A stretch of DNA of 64,000 bases from CAMLDH01 sp966250375 (GCA_966250375.1 CBINHE010000005.1:1-64000), one strand, 5' to 3'. Shown: positions 53,119 to 62,737, numbered from the stretch's first letter. Numbers and translations: made by a program. Notes: a model not told the origin generated them from the letters alone.

Positions 53119-53180
53119 CAACGTAACAAATGAAATCGCGTCTGCCCTAGCAAACGCAGACGCGATTTCATGTCGCGTTA
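53119..53180. repeat. long perfect hairpin upstream of the phc-like operon
   Basis: tgaaatcgcgtctgc (53131-53145) pairs exactly with gcagacgcgatttca (53156-53170), loop of ten, with partly matching outer arms aacgtaaca / tgtcgcgtt. The inner phrase aaatcgcgtct also occurs in the family B copy at 46085. It has no T-run, so it is not a plain terminator; it lies about 75 bases before the first operon gene and could be a regulatory hairpin or a repeat. Confidence 0.65.
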
Positions 53181-53253
53181 TGGATGCAGATTGGCATTCA
53201 TCATGCCGAACCGTTAATCTCCCCCCTATCCGAGAATCTCATGGCGCTCTATC

Positions 53254-54648
53254 GTGTACTCACAAACGCATATCGATCCAGTAATCAGCTTTCGTAACGT
53301 GCAGGGTGAAGCAGTACGAGGCACGATCGTCAATCTCCAGCGAAAATCTCTGGTGATGGAAATATACAATCCCTATTCCATCGTGCAGGTCAGTGAAGTT
53401 CTCAGCGATCTCACCGTGCGGCTCGGCACCAAGAATGCCTATATCGGCAAGGCGGTCGTCATCAGCATGGTGAATACCGGCCTCACAGCCGTTGTGTCGG
53501 TGACTCTCATCGAAGAATGGCGAGAACTGAGTAATGCTGTATTGGCGCCGGGCGCTGTCGGTGCAGAAGCGAAAGCCTTTGTGCAAGATTGGGGCGAACG
53601 TTTCCGCATTCGCCGCGACTATCAGATTGTAGTCAACGAGATGCGCGCTTTCCTGTCCGAAGTGTCGCGCTGGGTCGAGCAAGTCGACATGTCCGATTCG
53701 CTTCCCAAGGAAAATGGGCGATTACGAACCGACTTTTTTTATGAGCTCGCGACCCCGCTAATAGAAAAGACCAAGTTCTACTTGAGTGTAATGGAGGGGG
53801 AGGCATCCTGCGTTGACGAGGAGTTGACTTCTGCACACCGCTCATTCGCGCAAGCGGCGCTCCATCCACTTCTACTAAGAGCGCCATTCGTATTTCGCAC
53901 ATACACAAAACCACTTGGGTATGCTGGCGACTATCAGATGGTCAACCAGATACTGGACGATCCGCGTCAGGGGTCCAACACTTATTTTCAGATTGTGAAT
54001 GCTGCATTTTTGCAGGCGGCAGCAGCGACGGCGCATCGCAACCGAATCGATATCCTGGTGAACTTCCTGACGCGCATGGCGGACGCTGCTCGACATGCCG
54101 GAAGACCATTCCGAATATTGAATATTGGATGCGGTCCTGCCGTCGAAATACAGCGCTTCCTGCAAAGCTACCCGGCCCCCGAATTTCTGTCTTTCGAACT
54201 CGTCGACTTCAGTGAAGAAACCTTGGCATGGACGCGCAACAGACTTTCATCCATTACTGGCAGCATCGGAAAATCAATCACCATCGATTACGTACACGAC
54301 TCGGTTCATCAACTGCTCAAGCGTCGCACCACACCAATGCCGGCCGATACTCGTGAGTTCGATGCTGTGTACTGTGCAGGTCTGTTCGATTATCTGTCCG
54401 ACAAGGTATGTTCGAGATTGATGATGCATTTCGCCACACGTACTCGTCCTGGCGGGACACTCCTGGTCACAAATGTACACTCATGCAATCCAGAGAAGCT
54501 GTTTGTGATGGGACATCTGCTGGAGTGGTACCTTATTTATCGAGACGAGGCCAAAATGGATTTTCTGCTTCCGGAACAGTCGACCGAGCGCAAGATTTAT
54601 GTTGATGCTACCGGTGTAAATGTTTTTGCAGAAATGGCCATTGTTTGA
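53254..54648 (+). CDS. phcB: PhcB-like methyltransferase with N-terminal PilZ-like region
   Basis: A protein of 464 residues. The N-terminal about 90 residues (GEAVRGTIVNLQRKSLVMEI...NTGLTAVVSVTLIEEW) look like a PilZ-type beta barrel. The C-terminal part is a class I SAM methyltransferase, with motif I ILNIGCGPAVEIQRF at 288-302 and YVHDSVHQLL plus FDAVYCAGLFDYLSDKV further on. PhcB of Ralstonia makes hydroxy-fatty-acid methyl esters (3-OH PAME/MAME), the quorum signal of the Phc system. The gene order here (methyltransferase, histidine kinase, receiver-kinase, receiver) is that of phcBSRQ. A GTG start is used; the ribosome site is weak. Assignment rests on order and domains. Confidence 0.72.
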   Translation: MYSQTHIDPVISFRNVQGEAVRGTIVNLQRKSLVMEIYNPYSIVQVSEVLSDLTVRLGTKNAYIGKAVVISMVNTGLTAVVSVTLIEEWRELSNAVLAPGAVGAEAKAFVQDWGERFRIRRDYQIVVNEMRAFLSEVSRWVEQVDMSDSLPKENGRLRTDFFYELATPLIEKTKFYLSVMEGEASCVDEELTSAHRSFAQAALHPLLLRAPFVFRTYTKPLGYAGDYQMVNQILDDPRQGSNTYFQIVNAAFLQAAAATAHRNRIDILVNFLTRMADAARHAGRPFRILNIGCGPAVEIQRFLQSYPAPEFLSFELVDFSEETLAWTRNRLSSITGSIGKSITIDYVHDSVHQLLKRRTTPMPADTREFDAVYCAGLFDYLSDKVCSRLMMHFATRTRPGGTLLVTNVHSCNPEKLFVMGHLLEWYLIYRDEAKMDFLLPEQSTERKIYVDATGVNVFAEMAIV

Positions 54649-54665
54649 TCTATAAGACGCCGCAC

Positions 54666-55994
54666 ATGTTCAAAGAACTTCACGTGGGATATGAGGCCGA
54701 AATTCGGCAATACCGCATTGCCTTCAGCCGCAGCTGTTCATATGCTGCTGTCGTCCTTATTCTATTGGGCACCGGTCTGGATTACGGCCTTTATCCGAAA
54801 ATGCAGGCTTTGTTCGGTGCTGTCAGGGTCGGTGTTTCAATTCTGATCTTCGGCATCGTCCTTTTGATGAGAACCAAGTGGGGTGAAGACAGGGCTCAAG
54901 GGCTGACATTCATGTGGCTGATTCTGCCCCAAATCATGATCACATGGATGATCGCTGTAACAGAAGGTGCAACCTCTCTGTACTATGCGGGGCTACATCT
55001 TGCGATCTTCGCATCCGGTATTGCCTTGCCGTTCAGTCTCTGGCAGAACCTCGCCTTTGGCGGACTTTCTTTTATGCTTTACCTTGCCGCGTGCGCCGTC
55101 CATCCAGCCAGTTTTGAACTGCATGGCGCATTCATAGTCAATTCACTGTTCTTGGTAATGTCCGCAACGGTAAGTGCCGTATGTACCTTTTTCAATGAGC
55201 GTGCCCGTTTCATGCTGTTTCGACTCAAGGCAGAACTGGCGAAAAAGAACTGCCAACTGGAAGAGACCAACAAAAACCTGTCGGAAATCAAAGGCCAAAT
55301 GCTGCAACAGGAGAAAATGGCCGCCATCGGCACGCTCGCGGCTGGCTTACTGCATGAGGTCAACAATCCCGTCAACTTCTGCATGATGGCGATCGATATT
55401 GCTATCGAGGAGCCGGCAGCCAAGACAAGCCCGATGCTAAGCGAGTGCCTGGCCGATGCAAAACAGGGCATGCAACGCGTGCAGCATATTGTTTCGGATC
55501 TGAAGACGTTCGCGTATCGAAAAACAGGGACAGCACTGGAGGGCACACCTTTCCTGTTCGAGAAAGCGCTCGATTCCTCGATTCGCCTGATCGGACACGA
55601 GATCAAGGGCGTATCCGTCACGCGCGATTTACCTGCCGATACCTTGGTGCGCGGCGACGAGCCTGCCATCATTGGCGTACTGATCAACCTGCTCGGCAAC
55701 GCAGCATTGGCCATGCGGAATACCAAGCGCGCCGCTTGTGCGATTCACGTGGCCGCGACTTGGGACGGCAACCGTCTTCGCGTCACGGTTCAGGACAATG
55801 GGCCAGGCATTCCGCCCGAAAATCTTGCGCGCGTATTCGAGCCCTTCTTCACGACGCGCGAGATCGGCCAGGGCCTTGGCCTGGGACTCAGCATCAGTTA
55901 TGGCGTAATCGAACGCCATGGTGGCACACTAAGGGCCGAGAGCGTCGTGGGCGAATGGACGAAAATGATTTTCGACCTGCCGCGAGTTGAATGA
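54666..55994 (+). CDS. phcS: PhcS-like membrane histidine kinase
   Basis: A 442-residue kinase. About six hydrophobic helices (residues 23-175, such as YAAVVLILLGTGL and VGVSILIFGIVLLM) form the sensor, then a short coiled coil (190-218) leads to the H-box AAGLLHEVNNPVNF with His230, and a HATPase domain with VLINLLGNAALAM, VQDNGPGIPPENLARVFEPFFTTREIGQGLGLGLS. HEVNNP kinases with six helices and no HAMP fit PhcS/LqsS/CqsS-type quorum sensors. ATG at 54666 is used; an in-frame TTG at 54645 overlaps the previous stop and would imply coupling. Confidence 0.78.
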   Translation: MFKELHVGYEAEIRQYRIAFSRSCSYAAVVLILLGTGLDYGLYPKMQALFGAVRVGVSILIFGIVLLMRTKWGEDRAQGLTFMWLILPQIMITWMIAVTEGATSLYYAGLHLAIFASGIALPFSLWQNLAFGGLSFMLYLAACAVHPASFELHGAFIVNSLFLVMSATVSAVCTFFNERARFMLFRLKAELAKKNCQLEETNKNLSEIKGQMLQQEKMAAIGTLAAGLLHEVNNPVNFCMMAIDIAIEEPAAKTSPMLSECLADAKQGMQRVQHIVSDLKTFAYRKTGTALEGTPFLFEKALDSSIRLIGHEIKGVSVTRDLPADTLVRGDEPAIIGVLINLLGNAALAMRNTKRAACAIHVAATWDGNRLRVTVQDNGPGIPPENLARVFEPFFTTREIGQGLGLGLSISYGVIERHGGTLRAESVVGEWTKMIFDLPRVE

Positions 55995-56006
55995 GAGGAT
56001 CTATAA

Positions 56007-57134
56007 GTGAATGAGTCTGACCGTAGTGTCGTGACGGTCCTGTACGTAGACGATGAGGATTTGGCGCGCAAATATTTCGTGCGCGCCGTCGAGGCGGATT
56101 ACGAAGTACTGACGGCATCGAGTGTGGACGCCGCACTCGCAATACTGGAAAGCCCGCACAGCAAGGTCGATGTGCTGGTTACGGATTACCGCATGCCCGG
56201 GCGCGTGGGTGGCGAGTTGTTGGGTCAGGTCGAACAGCACTACCCGCACATCGTCCGCATCCTCGTGACGGCCTACGTGGACAAGGACGTCTTGATGGAG
56301 ACCGTCAATGCCGGCGAAATTTTCCGGATACTGGAAAAACCTCTGGACTTGGCAGACGTGCGCAGCACGCTGCGTCTGGCGAGCCAGCGTGCGCGCGAAC
56401 GTATCGCAAGACGGGAAAGCCTGATGGCAATCGAGGAGACGATTGCATTTCTCGCGCATGAACTCAATACGCCGCTGGCCACGATTGCCAATTTTGCGCG
56501 CGGCATTCAACGCCGCCTCAAATCCGGCGACGGCGACGCACCGCTGCCGCTGCAAGCCGAGGTCGGCAATGCCGTAGCGCGCATGAATGACAACGCCAGG
56601 TATTGCCTGTCAGTCCTGTCCACCTTCGTCGACTCGGTGAAACACGCCAGTTCGGCCTCGGCAACGCATTCTGCCAAAACGAACAGCAGCGCCCGCCAAC
56701 TGATTGCATCTCTTCTGGATGCTTACCCTCTGACACCGGCTCAACGCGGGGTGATCGAAACCGATATCCGAGAAGATTTCCCGGTCACCGCATTGCCGAA
56801 TTGCGTTGCGCTGGTATTATCTTCCGTCCTGAGCAATGCGCTGCGCGCCTTGGATGGGCAGCCCGAGCCAACGCTGAGTTTCACGGTACTGGTCGATGGC
56901 AATCCGCAAATCCGCATTACCGACAACGGCCCCGGAATACCACCTGAGATTTTGAATCGGCTCCTGGTCGACCCCGTCACGATGCACGCGGACGACGGCG
57001 GCAACGGATGGGGAATGATCTTCTGCAATCGCATCATGCAGTCGTTCGGCGGCAACATCCGGGTTCAATCGGAACAGGGACGATACACTACTGTCACACT
57101 GAATTTTCCAGCACATAAAAGGAATGACCGATGA
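56007..57134 (+). CDS. phcR: PhcR-like receiver domain fused to histidine-kinase domain
   Basis: A protein of 375 residues. The receiver domain (about 9-125) has the acidic pair Asp15-Asp16, the phosphorylatable Asp60 in VLVTDYRMPG and Lys111. Then an H-box-like AFLAHELNTPLATIANFARGI with His151, and a HATPase with SNALRALDG, ITDNGPGIPPEI and GNGWGMIFCNRIMQSFGG. There is no DNA-binding domain. A receiver joined to a kinase-like C-terminus is the build of PhcR, which mediates signal transfer from PhcS. GTG start with gagagg eight bases before. The next gene starts in its stop codon (ATGA). Confidence 0.78.
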   Translation: MNESDRSVVTVLYVDDEDLARKYFVRAVEADYEVLTASSVDAALAILESPHSKVDVLVTDYRMPGRVGGELLGQVEQHYPHIVRILVTAYVDKDVLMETVNAGEIFRILEKPLDLADVRSTLRLASQRARERIARRESLMAIEETIAFLAHELNTPLATIANFARGIQRRLKSGDGDAPLPLQAEVGNAVARMNDNARYCLSVLSTFVDSVKHASSASATHSAKTNSSARQLIASLLDAYPLTPAQRGVIETDIREDFPVTALPNCVALVLSSVLSNALRALDGQPEPTLSFTVLVDGNPQIRITDNGPGIPPEILNRLLVDPVTMHADDGGNGWGMIFCNRIMQSFGGNIRVQSEQGRYTTVTLNFPAHKRNDR

Positions 57135-58117
57135 TTGATCCCGATCTCCTCTCACCGGTGATCTTGTTCGTTGACGACGAAGCGACCGCCCTCAAATACT
57201 TTGAGCGGGCGATAGGTTCTCTGGCACCGGTCGCGACCGCCACTTCCGTCGAAGAAGGCAAGCAAATGCTGGATGCGCATGCGGACACGATTGCCGTGCT
57301 GGTATCCGATCAGCGCATGCCAGGCGCGTACGGCAACGAACTGCTGTTTTACGCACGAGATCGATACCCGCACATCGTACGGATTCTGACCACGGCCTAT
57401 TCGGAACTGGAGCATACGGTGGAAGCCGTCAACCAGGGGCAGATCCATCGCTACATCCAAAAGCCGTGGGAAATAACCGCCCTCAGGATGGAACTGAAAC
57501 AAGCGCTCGACTTGGCGAAGCTGCGCAAGGAACACGCACAACTGTTGCGGGAGAAATTGCTGATTCGGCAAAAGCAGACCGTATCGAATCGCATCGGCAC
57601 AATTTATACGCTATGTGCCAGCCTTGCGGGGCCGACGCATTTTCTGCCGGTCGAGGCCTACCTTTCTGCCGCATTGACCGCCGGCGTCACCCCGCCCGAA
57701 CCTGATTGGCTATTGATGGACTATGCCGATCTGATCAGCATCGAAGCTTTCCGTAGTGGCGCCTTCGGATGCGCAGTGCGCGATGAGCTCGCGAAAATGG
57801 AACAACAGCATCCAGATCACGAGGTGGAAAAAGTGATTGAAATGCTGTCGGAAGTTTTCGGTGACAAGCTCGAACGGTGCGGTGCCGGCAGCGCCGTATT
57901 CCTTGATGAACGGAATCTTGCCGAATTCCTGGAAACGCCAAGCCATGTGCCTGTGTCGGCGCGGCATGCGTTCTGGCTGGCTTCGCTGCTCTGGCTCGGC
58001 AAGCGCGATTGGTCACTACAGATGACGCACACCGAACTCGGTCTTCAGTGCAAGCTGGCAAAAACCGAATTGCCCGTTACGCCAGCGCAGCTCGCTGCCT
58101 GGGTCGAGCAATTTTGA
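57131..58117 (+). CDS. phcQ: PhcQ-like response regulator
   Basis: A 328-residue protein with an N-terminal receiver: Asp15-Asp16 in ILFVDDEATA, phospho-acceptor Asp60 in VLVSDQRMPGAYG, and KPWEI near 115 with the conserved lysine. A coiled-coil-like linker (about 120-155) leads to a C-terminal domain of about 170 residues without a recognised helix-turn-helix or enzyme motif. In Ralstonia, phcQ ends the phcBSRQ operon and encodes a response regulator. Translation is coupled to phcR through an ATGA overlap. PhcA, the LysR-type output regulator, is not in this window. Confidence 0.75.
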   Translation: MIDPDLLSPVILFVDDEATALKYFERAIGSLAPVATATSVEEGKQMLDAHADTIAVLVSDQRMPGAYGNELLFYARDRYPHIVRILTTAYSELEHTVEAVNQGQIHRYIQKPWEITALRMELKQALDLAKLRKEHAQLLREKLLIRQKQTVSNRIGTIYTLCASLAGPTHFLPVEAYLSAALTAGVTPPEPDWLLMDYADLISIEAFRSGAFGCAVRDELAKMEQQHPDHEVEKVIEMLSEVFGDKLERCGAGSAVFLDERNLAEFLETPSHVPVSARHAFWLASLLWLGKRDWSLQMTHTELGLQCKLAKTELPVTPAQLAAWVEQF

Positions 58118-58224
58118 GGATGTCAGAGTTTACCCAGAAGCAGAAGCCAGAAGTCATGACGACGCTCATATCGTGAACACTCCCTCCCCTTCAAGGGGGA
58201 AGGAACACGAAGGCCCTTCGTCGC

Positions 58225-61200
58225 CTAAGTTACGGACTTCTGTATAAGTAGATCAGAGCGAGTGGCGGCTACATGAGCAACGGCAGGGGCAGACGCAAAC
58301 TGCAACGGCCCATCGCCGCTGAATCGATCCAGCAACAGATAAATCACCGGCGTAATAAACAGCGTAATCACCTGCGACACCAGCAAGCCGCCGACAATCG
58401 CCAACCCCAGCGGCTGACGCAATTCCGCGCCCGCCCCCAGCCCCAGCGCAATCGGCATGGCACCCATCAATGCCGCCAATGTCGTCATCATGATCGGCCG
58501 AAAGCGTAGTATGCAGGCAGTGCGAATCGCATCGGTAGGCCGCATGCCCTGCGTGCGCTGTGCATCGAGCGCAAAGTCGATCATCATGATCGCGTTTTTC
58601 TTCACGATACCGATCAACATCAAGATACCGATGGTCGCAATCAGCGTCAGTTCGAAACCGAAAATATGCAGCGTCAGCAGCGCACCAACCGCTGCAGAAG
58701 GCAGACCAGCCAGAATCGTGAGCGGATGGATATAACTCTCGTACAGTACGCCGAGCAGGATATAGATGACGATTACCGCCAACAATAGCAGCGCGATTTG
58801 ACTGCCTTGCGACGACTGGAATACGGCAGCGTCACCCGCGTACGAAGTGATGATGCTGGCCGGCATATGCAACGATGTCTTGATCTGTTCAATCTTTTTG
58901 CTGGCATCGCCCAAGGGTACGTCTGGCGCAAGATTGAATGACACGGTCACGGCCTGCAACTGCCCTTGGTGATTGACTGAAACCGGTCCGGCGGCACGGT
59001 GCACGGTGGCAAGGCTTGTCAATGGCACCAGTGCGCCCGTTTTGCTACGCAAATATATCTTGCCCAGATCGGCTTCATCCTGCTGCCCCGAGTTCGCATC
59101 CTGCAAAATTACCTGATAGCTGTTGCTGCTGGTGAAAATCGTCGATACCTGGCGGTCGCCAAAGGCACTGTACAGCGCAGTTCGGATATCCTGAATTTGC
59201 ACCCCGGCTTCATTCGCGCGATCACGATTGATATCCACAACTGCTTGCAAACCTTTTAATTGCGAATCGCTGGCCACATCGCGAAAGATCGGTTCCGCGC
59301 GCATCTTCGTCTGTAATTGTTCCGACCAGTCGGTCAGTTCGTCCGCCTGCACGCTTTGCAGCACATATTGATAACGGCTTTTGCTTTGCCTGCCGCCCAG
59401 TTGCAGGTTTTGGACAGGCGATAAAAAAACGGACAGGCCGGGCACGCCATTCACTTTGCGGCGCAGTTGTTCCAGCACCGCGTCCATAGGCTTGCGCGCG
59501 TTGCGTGGCTTCAATCCGATAAACAACCTGCCGGTGTTGCCGCTGGTTACCCGAGATGTCACGCTTTCGACGTTGGGATCGTTTTGAATAATGGTCGCCG
59601 CATTTTTGGTGAGTGCGACCATGGTCGGATAAGACGCGTCTTGCGGCCCTTCGACGGTAGCGCGAACCTGACCGATATCCTCGCTCGGGAAAAAGCCTTT
59701 CGGAATAGTCACGAATAACAGAACAGTCAATACAAAGGTGCTGGCCGCCACCAGCAACACGGTTTTCCGATGGCCGAGACACCAGTCGAGGCCGCGCGTA
59801 TACCCGTCAAGTACCGCATGAAAGCCTTTTTCGAATAAACGGCTCAACCAGTGTTCATCCTGATGCGTATCATGCCGCAGGTAACGGCTGCACAGCATTG
59901 GTACCAGCGACAGCGACACCACCGCCGACACCAGGATCGCCAGCGAGACGACCGCCGCGAATTCATGGAACATCAAGCCGATCACGCCCGGCATGAAAAA
60001 AATCGGGATGAACACCGCCACCAGCGAAATCGAAATCGAAATGATGGTAAATCCGACTTCGCGCGACCCCTTGAGAGACGCCGCCAACGGATCCATGCCA
60101 TCTTCGACATGGCGCACAATATTCTCCAGCATCACAATCGCGTCGTCGACCACCAGGCCCACTGCAATCGTAATCGCGAGCAGCGAAATATTATCAAGGC
60201 TATAGCCCAGCCATAACATCAAGCCACAACAACCGATTAATGAAATCGGCAGCGACAGCACTGGAATGGCGGTCGCGCTCAGGCGCTTGAGAAACAGGAA
60301 AATTACCAATACCACCAGGATGACGGTCAGCAGCAAGGTATGCTTCACATCGCTGATCGCGTCGCGAATCGAGACCGAACGATCGTTTAATTCCTTGACA
60401 TCGATCGACGCAGGCATTTGCGCTTTAAATTGCGGCAATCTGGCTTTCACCGCATCCACTACCGCCACCGTATTCGCATCCGGTTGACGCTGCACCGCCA
60501 ACACAATCGACGGTTCGCCATTGGCCCAACTGCCGCTCTTGGCCGACTCTACACTATCCTCCACCAGCGCCACATCTTTCAGGCGCGTCGTCAGCCCGTC
60601 GCGGCTGCCGATAATCAGATTGCCGAAAGCTTCGGCATCAGGCAATTGCCGGTTCGCTTCCAGCGTCAGACTCTGCCGTGGCCCATCCAGAACCCCCACC
60701 GGGGTATTTGCGTTCGCAGTCCGAATCGATGACGCCAACTCGTCCATCGTCATATCGCGCGCCGCCAGTTCATCCGGTTTCGCCTTGATACGCACCGCAT
60801 AGCGGCGCTGGCCAAATATCTGCACTTGCGCGACGCCATCGATGGTCGACAGCGTCGGTGAAATCAGGTTTTCCGCGTAATTATTCAGGTCCGACAGCGA
60901 AATCGAAGGCGACGTCAATGCCAGCAGCAACACCGGCGCATCCGCCGGATTCACTTTTCGATATGCGGGTAGCGAAGTCATTTCGTCGGGCAAGCTGCGC
61001 TGCGCGCGCAATAACGCAGCTTGCACATCGACTGCCGCCGCATCGATATCGCGATCCGGCGAAAATTCCAGCGTAATCGATGTGCTGCCCAAAGTATTGC
61101 TGGAACTGATGAGTGCCAGTCCCGCGATGGTCGAGAATTGCTTTTCCAGCGGCGTGGCAACCGACGCTGCCATGATTTCCGGGCTCGCACCCGGCAGTGC

Positions 61201-61347
61201 GCCGGTAACATTGATCACCGGCGTGTTATAGCTTGGCAGCGCCGCGATCGGAAGTTTGGTGTAGGCAAAAATACCCGCCACGATAATGGCCGCCGACAAC
61301 AGTACCGTCATCACGGGGCGGCGGATGCAGAGTTCCGAAATATTCAC
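58225..61347 (-). CDS. RND-family multidrug efflux permease (MdtB/MdtC-like)
   Basis: A 1040-residue inner-membrane RND pump with the usual twelve helices and two large periplasmic loops. Marks: N-terminal ELCIRRPVMTVLLSAAIIVAGIFAY, ALPGASPEIMAASVATPLEKQFSTIAGL, and the proton-relay aspartates in AITIAVGLVVDDAIVMLENIVRHVEDG of helix 4. The sequence fits the MdtB/MdtC/MuxB group. It starts with GTG overlapping the stop of the adaptor gene by four bases (GTGA). Only one permease is present, unlike the two of mdtABC, and no outer-membrane factor gene is here. Confidence 0.93.
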   Translation of the reverse strand: MNISELCIRRPVMTVLLSAAIIVAGIFAYTKLPIAALPSYNTPVINVTGALPGASPEIMAASVATPLEKQFSTIAGLALISSSNTLGSTSITLEFSPDRDIDAAAVDVQAALLRAQRSLPDEMTSLPAYRKVNPADAPVLLLALTSPSISLSDLNNYAENLISPTLSTIDGVAQVQIFGQRRYAVRIKAKPDELAARDMTMDELASSIRTANANTPVGVLDGPRQSLTLEANRQLPDAEAFGNLIIGSRDGLTTRLKDVALVEDSVESAKSGSWANGEPSIVLAVQRQPDANTVAVVDAVKARLPQFKAQMPASIDVKELNDRSVSIRDAISDVKHTLLLTVILVVLVIFLFLKRLSATAIPVLSLPISLIGCCGLMLWLGYSLDNISLLAITIAVGLVVDDAIVMLENIVRHVEDGMDPLAASLKGSREVGFTIISISISLVAVFIPIFFMPGVIGLMFHEFAAVVSLAILVSAVVSLSLVPMLCSRYLRHDTHQDEHWLSRLFEKGFHAVLDGYTRGLDWCLGHRKTVLLVAASTFVLTVLLFVTIPKGFFPSEDIGQVRATVEGPQDASYPTMVALTKNAATIIQNDPNVESVTSRVTSGNTGRLFIGLKPRNARKPMDAVLEQLRRKVNGVPGLSVFLSPVQNLQLGGRQSKSRYQYVLQSVQADELTDWSEQLQTKMRAEPIFRDVASDSQLKGLQAVVDINRDRANEAGVQIQDIRTALYSAFGDRQVSTIFTSSNSYQVILQDANSGQQDEADLGKIYLRSKTGALVPLTSLATVHRAAGPVSVNHQGQLQAVTVSFNLAPDVPLGDASKKIEQIKTSLHMPASIITSYAGDAAVFQSSQGSQIALLLLAVIVIYILLGVLYESYIHPLTILAGLPSAAVGALLTLHIFGFELTLIATIGILMLIGIVKKNAIMMIDFALDAQRTQGMRPTDAIRTACILRFRPIMMTTLAALMGAMPIALGLGAGAELRQPLGLAIVGGLLVSQVITLFITPVIYLLLDRFSGDGPLQFASAPAVAHVAATRSDLLIQKSVT

Positions 61348-62489
61348 GATTTCTTCTCTTGCTTGGCCGTAACCGGCATCGTGTGCATCTCTTCTTTCAC
61401 TTTGCTTTTCGGACGCAGGTTTTGCGTACCTTCAATCACGATCCGCGTCCCGGTCGGCAAACCGGATACCGCCGCTTGCCCATCCTCTACCGCTACGACG
61501 TCGATTCTTTGAATCTTTACCGACTCGTCCGGCTGCACTACATACACGAATTTTTCATCAGGACCGGTGACGACGGCTTGCGCTGGAATGACAACGGCAT
61601 CCGGCAGCGTACGCGAGATCAAACGGACGTTGACGAAAGCGCCTGGCCACAACCGATGATCGGCATTCGCAAACTGCGCTTTCATCCGTATCGTGCCGCT
61701 CTGCTGATCGACCGCGTTGTCGATGAACGTCAGTTTTCCGGTCAGCTCCTGAATATTCGCCAGTCTCGCGATGACCGGTGCGCCACCGTTCGGATAACTC
61801 GCGGTAATGTGGGATAGCTCGTGTTCCGGCACGGAGAAACTGACCGCGATCGGATCGAGCTGAGAAATCGTCACCATCGGCGTACCAGCGGGTTGCGCCA
61901 GGCTGCCGGGATGCACATTGATTGCCCCGATGCGGCCGTCGATACCGGCGCTGATCCGGTTATAGCCAAGAACGATATTGCTTGACCGAAGTGCCGCTAC
62001 ATCGGCTTGTAACGTATTGCGCAGCGATTCGACCTTGCTGCGCGCGGTGTCAACCACGGCTTGCGCGATGAAGTTTTTGGCCAGCAGTTCTTGATTACGC
62101 TTGAGCGCCGCTTCAGCATCGGTCAAATCGGCACGATCGCGCGCCACTTGCGCCTTGGCTTTCTCCACGTTGGCGAGATCGTTGCGTTCATCCAGCGTAA
62201 ACAAGAGTTGGCCCGCATGCACATACTGACCTTCGGTCACGTGGATGGCGCGCACGACATTCTGGATTTGGGGGCGAACATCAACCGTATTGATCGCGGT
62301 CACATAGCCATTCGAATTGACAGTGAGCGGAATCGATTTTTTCTCGGCCAGGCCGGTTTTGACAACTTGCACCGGATTGCGCGCTTGTTGCACCGGAGCC
62401 TCTTCCTTGCTGATCCATCCGAAATAACCGATGGCAGCCGCAATCAATAACCCAGTTCCAATGAGGAAGTGCTTGCGTGTTATGCGCAT
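61344..62489 (-). CDS. RND efflux periplasmic adaptor (MdtA-like)
   Basis: A 381-residue adaptor with an N-terminal anchor (about 8-24, FLIGTGLLIAAAIGYFGW), a lipoyl half-motif with VRAIHVTEGQYVHAGQLLFTLD, a coiled-coil hairpin (about 105-165), the partner lipoyl half ISAGIDGRIGAINVHPGSLAQPAGTPMVTI, and a beta-barrel domain. It joins the RND permease to an outer-membrane channel. It is the first gene of the pair and its stop overlaps the permease start. Confidence 0.92.
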   Translation of the reverse strand: MRITRKHFLIGTGLLIAAAIGYFGWISKEEAPVQQARNPVQVVKTGLAEKKSIPLTVNSNGYVTAINTVDVRPQIQNVVRAIHVTEGQYVHAGQLLFTLDERNDLANVEKAKAQVARDRADLTDAEAALKRNQELLAKNFIAQAVVDTARSKVESLRNTLQADVAALRSSNIVLGYNRISAGIDGRIGAINVHPGSLAQPAGTPMVTISQLDPIAVSFSVPEHELSHITASYPNGGAPVIARLANIQELTGKLTFIDNAVDQQSGTIRMKAQFANADHRLWPGAFVNVRLISRTLPDAVVIPAQAVVTGPDEKFVYVVQPDESVKIQRIDVVAVEDGQAAVSGLPTGTRIVIEGTQNLRPKSKVKEEMHTMPVTAKQEKKS

Positions 62490-62641
62490 ATTGAATAGTA
62501 GGGATGTTTTCCGGAAATACCGGTGTTAACTTACAAGATATTACGTGCGCCTTGACCAGGCGATAACAGCTGACGCAAAACAAGACAACTGCCAAGTCCC
62601 GAACATCAATCAGCTTGGCAGGAATGTTTTGCAGGAGAAAA

Positions 62642-62737
62642 GGCGAGCCTTGTCTGCGGCACTTGCGGGAAATGGCTGTGGCTGCTTCGTTCCCGACCTG
62701 ACCAGATTGGCCATGCCACAATGCGCAGGGGCCCGCC
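62642..62737 (-). ncRNA. ffs: 4.5S signal recognition particle RNA
   Basis: On the minus strand the segment ggtcaggtcgggaacgaagc then agcc is the near-invariant tip of bacterial SRP RNA, where Ffh binds. The ends GGCGGGCC (5') and GGCTCGCC (3') pair over eight bases, the body folds into one long hairpin with paired arms (tgcgcattgtggc / gccgcagac region), and a TTTTCTCC run follows as terminator. About 96 nt fits the small SRP RNA of Gram-negative bacteria. It sits between the efflux adaptor and ubiD, with no gene overlapping it. Confidence 0.92.

Noticed and set aside
58180..58205. Possible bidirectional terminator (tcccctcccc/aaggggga) between phcQ and the RND gene
   Set aside because: The palindrome has almost no loop and no T-run, so it is not a credible terminator.
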